Source: Candidatus Woesearchaeota archaeon CG10_big_fil_rev_8_21_14_0_10_36_11 (lineage in GTDB: Archaea > Nanobdellota > Nanobdellia > Woesearchaeales > GW2011-AR9). From it: 17,235 nt of DNA. A program made the position numbers and the translations under genes. The DNA is taken from NCBI GenBank assembly GCA_002762845.1, contig PCYB01000056.1, positions 1 through 17,235 of the forward strand. Reading direction: 5' to 3'. The notes under the pieces are model-generated. The model worked only from the letters and a program-made list of their open reading frames with translations. It had not been told where the DNA came from and did not search any database. Below, piece by piece: positions 6,799 through 13,966 of the stretch; within the stretch, counting starts at the first letter, position 1; each line of letters opens with the position of its first letter.

Positions 6799-7828
6799 CT
6801 TGTTTCTTAATATATATATCCAGGAATACGAATGTTAATGCCAGTATGATTGGTCCAAGAATAACCCCTACTGATCCAAATACAAGAATTCCGCCAAAAA
6901 TACCAAGCATGATAATTGCTGGATGCGTCTTTGTTTTCTCACCCATCATTTTCGGCCGTAAGAAATTGTCTATGGTACTTACAAAAATAAGCGAATACGC
7001 AAACAAACCAATACCTTTCAAAATTAATGATGTTGAATCTTGAAACATTCCGTCAAGGAAAATGATTAATGATGCAGGGAGCCATACAAGCCATGTTCCA
7101 AGGAAAGGAATTAGTGCAGCTAATCCCATAACAACTCCCCAAAATAATGGTGAAGGAACACCAAAAATGAAGAAACCAAGTGCCCCTAATGCCCCCTGAA
7201 TAAACGCAACAATCAAATATCCGTACACAACTCCGTGCAAGATTTCTTTCATGCGATGAATAACAAATGAATATTTCTTTTTGTTCATGCTTAAAAAATC
7301 ATTCAGTTTTGCAATAATTTTGTTTCCATCACGTAAAAAGTAAAACATTGTAAAGAAGACAACAAATACGTTAAGAAGCATTCGCGGGATATTTATAAGG
7401 AAATTTGAACCTTTATTAATCACCCAATTTGTTACTGCTTTAAGTGTTTGCTGGATATGATATTGCACATCTTGATCCCGACCAAACTCATGTAATGTTT
7501 GACAGAAGCTATTTTCACATCCGGTAAACAAGCCTGTTGCTAATCGCTGCTTTCCAAGCGCAAAAAGAGAGAACGATTCCCGGACAAGAGTGTTTACAAA
7601 CAAACCACTGAGGATGCCAAAAACAAGTAATACTACTAAACATACGATAAGGGCAGGGATTGTTTTATTTTTGAATTTCTTTTGAAGAATTTGATACAAT
7701 GGAGAGGACATGTATGCAAGTAATGCACCGATAAAGATTGCTAGCCCAAACGGTTTTATAACAAAAATGGAAAAAACTACTAATACCACTAGTATTCCCA
7801 AAGGGATATAATTCTTATAAAGGGCCAT
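6791..7828 (-). CDS. AI-2E family transporter (PerM/YdiK-type permease)
   Basis: The 345-residue integral membrane protein has about eight hydrophobic segments: two near the N-terminus (about 8-48), one at about 60-82, one at about 148-168, and four in the C-terminal half. Family marks are the long soluble stretch between TM3 and TM4 (about 85-140), a pre-TM segment FLSMNKKKYSFVIHRMKEIL and PSPLFWGVVMGLAALIPFLG (about 224-243). TKTHPAIIMLGIFGG lies near the end. Members export autoinducer-2, Na+ or other small solutes; the substrate cannot be told here. The gene is flanked by a TATA element 27-38 nt upstream and a hairpin at its stop codon, so it is probably a single-gene transcript. Confidence 0.85.
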   Translation of the reverse strand: MALYKNYIPLGILVVLVVFSIFVIKPFGLAIFIGALLAYMSSPLYQILQKKFKNKTIPALIVCLVVLLVFGILSGLFVNTLVRESFSLFALGKQRLATGLFTGCENSFCQTLHEFGRDQDVQYHIQQTLKAVTNWVINKGSNFLINIPRMLLNVFVVFFTMFYFLRDGNKIIAKLNDFLSMNKKKYSFVIHRMKEILHGVVYGYLIVAFIQGALGALGFFIFGVPSPLFWGVVMGLAALIPFLGTWLVWLPASLIIFLDGMFQDSTSLILKGIGLFAYSLIFVSTIDNFLRPKMMGEKTKTHPAIIMLGIFGGILVFGSVGVILGPIILALTFVFLDIYIKKQAE

Positions 7829-7853
7829 TTTAAGATTAGTAGTAAAATTTTAC

Positions 7854-7866
7854 CATATAAAAGCTT
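7854..7866 (-). promoter_or_regulatory. Promoter of the AI-2E permease gene
   Basis: On the minus strand GGAAAAG (BRE-like) precedes CTTTTATATG, with the TATA centre near 7859. That puts transcription start around 7834, six bases before the ATG, which fits a leaderless mRNA. Confidence 0.5.
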
Positions 7867-7916
7867 TTCCTGAAACGCCCGTGATACAACAAAAATATCT
7901 AATGAAAACACTGGAA

Positions 7917-7952
7917 GAAAAACGAAGAGAAAGAAAAAAAAAGAAAAAAAAT
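7917..7952 (-). terminator. Poly-T terminator after the S-layer gene
   Basis: After the S-layer stop, the minus strand has an eight-T run, C, a nine-T run and then a CTTTCTCTTCGTTTTTC pyrimidine tract. This is the strongest T-rich archaeal terminator in the window and fits a heavily transcribed gene. Confidence 0.65.
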
Positions 7953-7964
7953 AGTTTTGTAGGT

Positions 7965-10565
7965 TTACTCAACAACAACTTCTTCAACTACAGTTGTTGG
8001 AGCTCCGATTGTTGCGTCGCTGTACGTTGTACCTTCGATCTCAACTTCAGTACCGCTTAACTCTGCGGATCTGTGAGCAATTACTTTACCAGCAAGCCGT
8101 GTGTCTGTTCCCATGTATCCTGCAACTAACATAGCTACGTTACCATTTGCATTTTCGAACAGTTTAACTCGTGCTTTTCCTGCGGTAAATCCTTCTGTAC
8201 AGTCTACTGGGTTACCAAGCAGTTCAGCTGCTACACTGTTAACACATGGTCCACCAACAACGATTAAGTTCTGTGCGGAGACACTTGCTACCTCACTGTC
8301 AAGCTTTGTTGCATCGACAACTTCAACAGCAACCATGTTTCCACTTGCAGATGCTGCTGTTGTTGTCGCACCAGACGTAATGTACACTTGAGGCAACCGT
8401 TGGTTCTCAGGGTATGCAATGGTTAATTCGTCTGGGTCGCTTGCAGGTTCGCTGAACGTATAGAACGCACCCATGGAATCATATCCATAGCTAACTTCGG
8501 TTTCTCCGTCAGGTGTTAACAACGTAAGACCACTAAACGCAGCTCGCAACTCAGGACCGGACGTTGCAGTTATATTTAACACAACAGAAGTTGGTGCATA
8601 GTTGTCGTACCTGTCTGCATTAGGGAATGACCCGTCAATCCTAACGAAAGACTCGTTAGTAACTTCAAGAGTGTTGTCGGATGGAGAGTTTACTGCAGTA
8701 TAGTTAATTACCCACTCAGATCCGTAGTAATCAACGAAGTTTGTAGCTGCTGCGGCCATAGCTCCACCACCACCGTTCAAGTCAACATCAACTGCGAAAT
8801 CGTCTGATTCCATGTTTGTTGCGTTTTGCACGATGAAAGAATATCCACCGAGTTTAATTGTCGCAACTGTTCCCGTTGTTGTCAGTGTCGTCACAGCGTA
8901 ATCAAGCGATTCGCCATTACCCAGATTCTTAAACTTGATTTTTGGGCTTGTTTTCGTCTGCTTGTCTGCACCTTTGTACTGAAGTAAGTACGACTTTGCA
9001 GAACCGTCAGATGAAGTTCCAGCCGTCAATATCAAATAGTCGTTCTTATAGATGTCGTGGTCTGCCGTTCCATCTGCTTCTTCATGGTTAATCAATCGTT
9101 TTGTACTTCCCAAAGCGTTCGCATCGCCCGCTTCCGCCATTGTTACGTTAAACGCTGCGTTTGCATACGCAACCGGGATGTCAACGGAGTTTCCATCACC
9201 ATCATACAATTCAAGATTGTATCTTCGTGATGAAGATGTTTTTAACCGAAGGTCATGTGTTGCTTCTCCCGTAAGGCCAGCATATTCAATATCAAACATG
9301 TTTCCAAAGAGTACTTCTTTTTCTTCACCAGCAGCTGCAATTACGTCGCTTAACTTACCACCAGCAGATACGAAGTAATCATCTTCTGCAGACATATTAA
9401 GTTCAATGGTATTAATCGTTGCAGTAACGTTGTTATCCGTTCCAACAATCCATACGGTCGTTCCATCAATATCCTCAGAACCAACTTTCAGATTGTATGT
9501 ACCTTCTGCTTGGCCAGTGATGTTATCATCTTGCATTTCAATCTTCTGTGCACCCACGAAGAATGTTGCAGAATGGATACCACCAGCATATGCTTGGTAT
9601 AGTACTTCACTTACACCAACTTCTGACTTATCAGCAAGGACGTACGTTTCACCAGATGCTAGCTTGTTTGTTGATTCGCCGTTTACAATAAACTTTGCAT
9701 TCGTTGCATCAACATAGCTTAAAGTAACATCGTACTCAACACCAGCGACAGTGTACGTTTTAGATTCCCCTTCAAGAAGAGTATCTGTCGTTGCACCAGC
9801 CATTAACGTTAACTTCATACCATTTTGATATACATCATCCAATGAGCTAGTTCGTCGTGCCATTACAAGACTGTACGATTTTCCCATAAGAGAGATGTCT
9901 CTATTTTCAAAATCGTCTAAGTACGTTCCGCTTGTTGATGCTGTTCCTGAAGAGTCAGTAACGTCTGATGATGCTGCAGAACCAAATTCTAATTTGTACC
10001 GGGCAATTTGAGCGCCGTTTGCAATATAGAAATAATCACCAGTAACATCGCCATCATCTTCAGTATACTTTACAATTCTACTTTGAGCATCGAGAACTGA
10101 TGTTGCAATCTCGTCAAAAAACAAGAATTGTTGGAATGTATACTCATTTTCATTGGTATTAAAAGTTCCATCTGCAAGCGCACCTAACTCTTCATCACCT
10201 ATAAACGTTGTAATGTTTCTAAACGTTTCTGATGTTTGTGTTGAAGAAGAACTTGCATCGTTGTTTGCCATTTCCAAAAACTTGGAACTTGTTCCAACTA
10301 ACCACGCATCTCCAGATACAGTAGTTGTTGTAGACGCGCCAGATCCTGCATACTTCATCTGTGTTGCGATGTCTGTCATTGCTAAGTTATCGATTGCTTG
10401 TGCACTCTCACCAACAACAAATAACCCATTAAAAGTTCCACCAGTCACGAACATGTCAGGATAACTTGACAAGTCTGCTGCTAACGCTCCCATTGCTGTT
10501 GCACCGAGCATTGCTATTCCGGTACCCACCGCAAATAAGCGCTTCACCATTTTTTTAACTTCCAT
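7965..10565 (-). CDS. Archaeal S-layer protein
   Basis: Major surface-layer subunit, exported and assembled outside the membrane. I use the ATG at 10565 (866 residues): GGAGG (10577-10581) lies 11 nt upstream of it, but only 2 nt before the GTG at 10574 and 26 nt before the ATG at 10550. The signal peptide has a basic start (KKMVKR) and hydrophobic core, and is cut near GALA/ADLSSYP (about 29-30). The N-terminal segment just after it (FVTGGTFNGLFVVGESAQAI) and the C-terminal one (NLIVVGGPCVNSVAAELLG) are the split ends typical of archaeal S_layer_N/S_layer_C domains. The bulk is beta-rich, Ser/Thr/Ala/Asp-rich and acidic, with several N-glycosylation sequons (e.g. NIT, NMS, NVT, NYT). Two Cys flank the C-terminal segment. 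It ends in an acidic VVEEVVVE tail without a transmembrane anchor, so attachment must be non-covalent or via another protein. A T-rich terminator follows. Confidence 0.88.
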   Translation of the reverse strand: MEVKKMVKRLFAVGTGIAMLGATAMGALAADLSSYPDMFVTGGTFNGLFVVGESAQAIDNLAMTDIATQMKYAGSGASTTTTVSGDAWLVGTSSKFLEMANNDASSSSTQTSETFRNITTFIGDEELGALADGTFNTNENEYTFQQFLFFDEIATSVLDAQSRIVKYTEDDGDVTGDYFYIANGAQIARYKLEFGSAASSDVTDSSGTASTSGTYLDDFENRDISLMGKSYSLVMARRTSSLDDVYQNGMKLTLMAGATTDTLLEGESKTYTVAGVEYDVTLSYVDATNAKFIVNGESTNKLASGETYVLADKSEVGVSEVLYQAYAGGIHSATFFVGAQKIEMQDDNITGQAEGTYNLKVGSEDIDGTTVWIVGTDNNVTATINTIELNMSAEDDYFVSAGGKLSDVIAAAGEEKEVLFGNMFDIEYAGLTGEATHDLRLKTSSSRRYNLELYDGDGNSVDIPVAYANAAFNVTMAEAGDANALGSTKRLINHEEADGTADHDIYKNDYLILTAGTSSDGSAKSYLLQYKGADKQTKTSPKIKFKNLGNGESLDYAVTTLTTTGTVATIKLGGYSFIVQNATNMESDDFAVDVDLNGGGGAMAAAATNFVDYYGSEWVINYTAVNSPSDNTLEVTNESFVRIDGSFPNADRYDNYAPTSVVLNITATSGPELRAAFSGLTLLTPDGETEVSYGYDSMGAFYTFSEPASDPDELTIAYPENQRLPQVYITSGATTTAASASGNMVAVEVVDATKLDSEVASVSAQNLIVVGGPCVNSVAAELLGNPVDCTEGFTAGKARVKLFENANGNVAMLVAGYMGTDTRLAGKVIAHRSAELSGTEVEIEGTTYSDATIGAPTTVVEEVVVE

Positions 10566-10641
10566 TTTTAACACAACCTCCGTGTTTAAATATCTTTTTT
10601 TGTTGAGCCTGTCTCACAAAAATTACGAACAGCGCGCCCAT
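10555..10641 (-). CDS. Possible upstream ORF in the S-layer mRNA leader
   Basis: The 28-codon ORF starts with MGALFVIFV (ATG at 10641) and continues into a Lys/Gln-rich part. GAGG at 10651-10654, 9 nt upstream, is a good Shine-Dalgarno site. Its stop (TAA at 10557-10555) lies 8 nt inside the S-layer coding region in another frame. The S-layer ribosome binding site is embedded within it as the Gly-Gly codons GGA GGT. A ribosome ending here would be placed next to the S-layer start, so translational coupling or leader-peptide control is possible. The ORF is short and could arise by chance; function is inferred only from arrangement. Confidence 0.3.
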   Translation of the reverse strand: MGALFVIFVRQAQQKKIFKHGGCVKNGS

Positions 10642-10677
10642 GAGAACACACCTCTTTTCGATTTTAGAGACAAACCC

Positions 10678-10718
10678 CTCCCAGTTTTATGGCGGTACTA
10701 CCGACGTATTACTGGGAG
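10678..10718 (-). promoter_or_regulatory. Stem-loop at the predicted 5' end of the S-layer mRNA
   Basis: CTCCCAGT (10678-10685) pairs with ACTGGGAG (10711-10718), a perfect 8-bp outer stem. An inner hairpin CGGT-ACT-ACCG (10693-10703) sits on top, with a symmetric 7 x 7 nt internal loop between. From the TATA site at about 10747, transcription should start near 10720, so the hairpin would occupy the very 5' end of the transcript. This would suit an mRNA-stabilising element. A weaker second pairing, TGTCTC (10610-10615) with GAGACA (10667-10672), lies further into the leader. Confidence 0.55.
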
Positions 10719-10741
10719 TGTTATCTCGGAATACCAAAAAT

Positions 10742-10753
10742 CAATTTATAAGT
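10742..10753 (-). promoter_or_regulatory. S-layer promoter (BRE/TATA)
   Basis: The minus strand reads GCGAAAGA followed by CTTATAAATTGA, a good purine-rich BRE plus TATA match. The predicted start near 10720 gives a leader of about 155 nt that would include the 5' stem-loop, the upstream ORF and the GGAGG site. A nearer AT-rich element (about 10583-10593) could drive a leaderless mRNA, but that transcript would lack the strong GGAGG, so I prefer the distal promoter. Confidence 0.5.
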
Positions 10754-10806
10754 CTTTCGCAAAAATAACGACTGCAAAAATGGAAAGTTGTGTCTAACAG
10801 GATAAG

Positions 10807-10880
10807 ACTCGAAAATTTTTGAGTTTTAGGAGTTCATCATTTGGAAATGATAAAATGGGAATATAGAACAATGTTCTATA
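10807..10880. repeat. Three evenly spaced palindromes in the divergent intergenic region
   Basis: The first, 10807-10824, is an 18-bp palindrome with one G/T mismatch (ACTCGAAAATTTTTGAGT). The second, 10836-10851, has 7-bp arms around GG (ATCATTTGGAAATGAT). The third, 10862-10880, has perfect 9-bp arms around one base (TATAGAACAATGTTCTATA). Centres at 10815.5, 10843.5 and 10871 are about 28 bp apart. Arm sequences differ, so they are not copies of one repeat. They lie upstream of both the S-layer and helicase promoters and could be operators or serial hairpins. Confidence 0.6.
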
Positions 10881-10932
10881 ACAGGCTTTAAAGTATAAAT
10901 TCGTGACATTTCTGGGCCTTTTTGGGGAAAAG

Positions 10933-10944
10933 TAATATAAATTT
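10933..10944 (+). promoter_or_regulatory. Promoter of the helicase fragment
   Basis: GGGGAAAAG (BRE-like) is followed by TAATATAAATTT. The TATA centre is about 26 nt before the ATG at 10965, so a leaderless mRNA is expected. The promoter looks intact although the gene is truncated. Confidence 0.55.
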
Positions 10945-10964
10945 AGCGTTTATTTACCAATAAC

Positions 10965-11609
10965 ATGAAAATTCAAGACCTTCAGCTTCCCGACTATTTT
11001 AAGAACAAATACGTGTATCCCTCACTAACACCAATACAAGTAAAGTCTGTTAATGCGGGAGTTCTTGATTCAAAAAATCTTCTTGTAAGTGCTCCAACTG
11101 CTTCCGGGAAAACGCTTGTAGCGACAATGGCCATCGTACACGCTTTACCAACAGGGAAAGCAATTTATCTTGTCCCATTAAAAGCGCTTGCAAATGAAAA
11201 ATATCGAGAATACAAAAGATTGTTTGAAGGAACAAACTATTCAGTTATACTGTCAACAGGAGATATTGATTCCGAATCAGGATATTTAACCAAGTATGAT
11301 GTTCTTATTCTCACCACAGAAAAACTTGATTCTTTGTTAAGACATCATGTTCCATGGTTATCTGAAGTGAAAACAGTTATCGTTGATGAAATCCATTTGT
11401 TAAATGATCCATCACGCGGGCCAACATTAGAAATACTACTTACGTTACTTAAGACCCTTATTAATCCACAAATTGTTGGCCTATCTGCCACTATTGGAAA
11501 CCCTAAAGAGCTTGCCGAATGGCTTGGTGCAGAATTGGTCCAGGATACGTGGCGCCCAGTAGAACTGAAACAAGGCATACACCACAATTCCAAGACAGAA
11601 TTTTATTGA
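10965..11609 (+). pseudogene. Hel308/Ski2-like helicase, truncated after the first RecA domain
   Basis: The 214 residues match the N-terminal RecA lobe of the superfamily 2 Ski2/Hel308 family, DNA-unwinding ATPases linked to stalled replication forks and normally about 700 residues long. They include the Q-motif LTPIQ (21-25), Walker A APTASGKT (43-50), PLKALANEK (71-79), TTEK (117-120), DEIH (141-144) and SATIGNPKELAEWLGAE (174-190). WRPVELKQGIHHN (196-208) is the usual linker into lobe 2. The ORF stops a few residues later, and RecA2, winged-helix and ratchet domains are all missing. The opposite-strand methyltransferase-kinase gene ends 10 nt beyond and is intact, so no frameshift can restore the rest here. 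All lobe-1 motifs are intact, so this may be a recent break, a split gene or an assembly join. A single RecA lobe would not be an active helicase on its own. Confidence 0.75.
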
Positions 11610-11618
11610 ATATGTGTA

Positions 11619-12827
11619 TTATTGAATCTGTGCAAGAATGTTATTTAAAGCTGATTTAGTATGGGAAGCGATTATCTCTTTTTTATATTTTTGAGACAAC
11701 GTTCTCAATTGTTCAACATTAATTACAAGAGATTTTTCTTCAAGTTCACGGTTTATTCTACATATAAATTCTACAAATTGGGTAACGTTATGAGGGTTTT
11801 CTGTTTTATGACACCGTTCAAAATCAAGTAATGTTGGTACGCCACTAGTATCTATTATTATGTGTTTTAATGGATGGTGCATTTCTTCTTTGTTTACATG
11901 TAACGTGTCTAAAACAAAACATTGTTCAAAGATCGTTATTAACACAGAACGTATTTTTTTTGTATCGTTCTTTCGTATCCAATCTACAATAAACTCCCCT
12001 TCAACAAACGTGTACACAAAATACTCTTTTCCATGAAATAAAAGTTGTGGTCCGATGTTTTTCTTGTTTAATATTTTTAACCAGGCAATTTCATTTGCAA
12101 TTCTACCTTCAGCTTTACTCTTATGTAACGTTGTTTTTATAGCAACTTTAATTAAGTCCTTTTGAGAAAAATGAGTTTTAACAAACACGTTCCTATTGAA
12201 CAAACCAGTAAAGATTATTCCTCGTTTTCCTTGTGTGAAATAGTGAATATTTTTAACACCTTTCCGTTCAAGGTTTCGTAATAATGGTGTTTTTGCAATT
12301 TCATAAACATACAATTCTTCAAACATTGGCATTTTCTTCTGTTCTAATAATTTTGCAGAAAACGTATTCTCTTTAATAATCGTATCAATCTTTATTTTAT
12401 TCGTTAAAGAAGAGAATAAAAAGAGAATCTTTCCGTTTGGAAGAAGAAATTGTGACGCTTCCGAAAAAAACCTTTCTGACAATTCCCACCCTTTTTTTCC
12501 GCCGTATAGTGCCTGGTCTTCAACTCCTTTGTCTTGTGGTAAGTATGGGGGATTAAACACAATAAGATTAAACTGCCCTTCAACATTCTCAAACAAATCG
12601 CTTTGAATAACAGTAACTTTCTTGAATAATTTTTCATTGATTTTTTGTCGTAATTCTTGAACAACCTCAGTATCGATATCTACTGCAACAATGTCTTTAA
12701 CATTTTTATTTTCTGCTGCCGTTAACGCTTGAATCCCAGAACCAGTTCCCATATCTAAAACGCGGCCAAGTGCATATTTCTCTACATATCTTTGTAACAA
12801 ATACGAATCTTCTGCTGGTTGATACAT
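11619..12827 (-). CDS. HemK2-type protein methyltransferase fused to a kinase-like domain
   Basis: The ATG at 12827 (402 residues) is chosen because GGAG lies 7 nt upstream and YQPAEDSYLL is the family start. N-terminal half: class I SAM methyltransferase with VLDMGTGSG (23-31), acidic VAVDID (48-53) and the glutamine-methyltransferase signature NPPYLP (92-97). This is typical of archaeal/eukaryotic HemK2, which with Trm112 methylates the GGQ glutamine of release factor aRF1. C-terminal half (about 190-360): resembles the archaeal predicted Ser/Thr kinases related to Bud32/RIO. It has TQGKRGIIFTG, VFVKTH with a candidate ATP-binding Lys217, NEIAWL (Glu246), YTFVEGEF (hinge), HHPLKHIIID and LLDFER (Asp335 as the DFG Asp). 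The catalytic-loop Asp of canonical kinases is not obvious. It starts 2 nt after the upstream stop and is the last gene of its operon. The fusion joins release-factor modification with phosphorylation or ATP hydrolysis. Confidence 0.75.
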   Translation of the reverse strand: MYQPAEDSYLLQRYVEKYALGRVLDMGTGSGIQALTAAENKNVKDIVAVDIDTEVVQELRQKINEKLFKKVTVIQSDLFENVEGQFNLIVFNPPYLPQDKGVEDQALYGGKKGWELSERFFSEASQFLLPNGKILFLFSSLTNKIKIDTIIKENTFSAKLLEQKKMPMFEELYVYEIAKTPLLRNLERKGVKNIHYFTQGKRGIIFTGLFNRNVFVKTHFSQKDLIKVAIKTTLHKSKAEGRIANEIAWLKILNKKNIGPQLLFHGKEYFVYTFVEGEFIVDWIRKNDTKKIRSVLITIFEQCFVLDTLHVNKEEMHHPLKHIIIDTSGVPTLLDFERCHKTENPHNVTQFVEFICRINRELEEKSLVINVEQLRTLSQKYKKEIIASHTKSALNNILAQIQ

Positions 12828-12829
12828 TC

Positions 12830-13966
12830 TCAATCTCCAACGCAATCTCCGCCGCCCAATTCATCATCAATGACACATTCATCTCCAACAAATGCACCCA
12901 ACTTTTCTTTTCCAGAATCATATATCAAACCATTAGACTTTACTTTCACAGTTGCATCTTTTGAAATGTTCGCGATACGAACACCTTTACTTAAAACAGA
13001 ACCTGTGCCAAGAACAGAATCTTTCACAACACATTCTTCTTTTAAAGTTGCACCGGCGCCAATAATAACATTATGTAAATGTGCACCATTTTCAATAACA
13101 GTATTATCGCCAATGGCAGTAAATCCAGTTATAATAACATTTTTGCCAATGGTACAATTCTTTCCAACAACAATATTTCCACGAAGAACGACACATTCTC
13201 CCACTGTTGAACCTTCTCCAACATCCAAAGAACCAGTAATGGTAACATTCTCTCCCAAGGTACCCCGAATAGATATTTCATTACGTTCACCCAACAATGC
13301 TTCTGATGCTTCAAGAATATGCCAGGGGTATCCAACTGGGATCCAATGCCCTTGTACTTCTTCCGCATGCATTTTTCCTTGTTTTGCTATTTCTTTTACT
13401 GCATCCGTTAATTCGTATTCACCCCGTGCAGAAAGTGGAATAGTATGAAGAATTGAGAATACGTCTGGCATGAAACAGTACATTCCCGTATTAACAAAAT
13501 GTGACACAAACGTTTCAGACTTTTCAACAATGTCTTGAACAAAACCGTCTTTGAGTACGACTGCACCAAATGCAGACGCATCTTCTTTGTATTGGACAAG
13601 AAGACAATTATTACACTGAGAAATCGCAAGCATATCCTTCCGAGAAAATAAATCATCACCGTTCAACACTAAAAATTTGCCATGAACATGGTGTTCTGCA
13701 AGGAGAACTGCATGTGCCGTACCTAATTGTTCTTCTTGGACAACGTACATTAATTTGATGCCACGATAATTGTTCCCCAAATGGTTTATGATCATATCTT
13801 TTTTGTATCCAACAATAATGATAGCTTCTTCAATGAACCCAACCATTTGATCAAGGTTATGTTCAAGGACTGGCTTGTTCGCTACTTCAATCAACGGTTT
13901 TGGTTTCTTTAATCCCATTGGATAAATCCGTGTTCCTTTTCCAGCTGCGAGAATTACTGCTTGCAT
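12830..13966 (-). CDS. Sugar-1-phosphate nucleotidyltransferase with left-handed beta-helix
   Basis: The 378-residue protein probably makes an NDP-sugar for glycan or envelope synthesis. The nucleotidyltransferase domain (about 1-230) has AVILAAGKGTRIYP (3-16), KPKPLIEVANKPVLEHNL (22-39), the metal-binding LNGDDLF (about 97-103) and VNTGMYCF. The C-terminal part (about 233-345) has hexapeptide repeats ([IV]GxGxx patterns such as VGEGSTVGE, IGKNVIITG, IGDNTVIENG), a left-handed beta-helix as in archaeal GlmU-like bifunctional enzymes. Whether it is a GlcNAc-1-P, glucose-1-P or mannose-1-P transferase cannot be read from sequence alone. The C-terminus is short and acidic/Gly-rich (DDELGGGDCVGD), ending sooner than typical bifunctional members. 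It follows the HAD gene with TAATG overlap and precedes the methyltransferase-kinase by 2 nt. Confidence 0.82.
   Translation of the reverse strand: MQAVILAAGKGTRIYPMGLKKPKPLIEVANKPVLEHNLDQMVGFIEEAIIIVGYKKDMIINHLGNNYRGIKLMYVVQEEQLGTAHAVLLAEHHVHGKFLVLNGDDLFSRKDMLAISQCNNCLLVQYKEDASAFGAVVLKDGFVQDIVEKSETFVSHFVNTGMYCFMPDVFSILHTIPLSARGEYELTDAVKEIAKQGKMHAEEVQGHWIPVGYPWHILEASEALLGERNEISIRGTLGENVTITGSLDVGEGSTVGECVVLRGNIVVGKNCTIGKNVIITGFTAIGDNTVIENGAHLHNVIIGAGATLKEECVVKDSVLGTGSVLSKGVRIANISKDATVKVKSNGLIYDSGKEKLGAFVGDECVIDDELGGGDCVGD

Noticed and set aside
8101..10464. Several plus-strand ORFs of 96-108 codons inside the S-layer gene
   Set aside because: They are antisense shadows of a long Ser/Thr/Ala-rich coding region, with no start signals or domains.
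10566..10574. GTG at 10574 as the S-layer start
   Set aside because: GGAGG would be only 2 nt away. The ATG at 10565 has a workable 11-nt spacing.
10582..10797. 71-codon ORF on the plus strand in the S-layer leader region
   Set aside because: It runs antisense through the S-layer promoter, hairpin and upstream ORF. It has no ribosome site or recognisable domain, and the opposite-strand signals explain the sequence better.
10862..10880. Reading the 19-bp palindrome as a LexA or Fur/PerR box
   Set aside because: The arms only loosely resemble those bacterial sites, and no such regulator gene is in the window. I keep it as an unnamed palindrome.
12828..12845. ATG at 12845 as the methyltransferase-kinase start
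   Set aside because: The extra six residues (MRWRLR) overlap the upstream gene and are not part of the family. GGAG is correctly spaced for the ATG at 12827.
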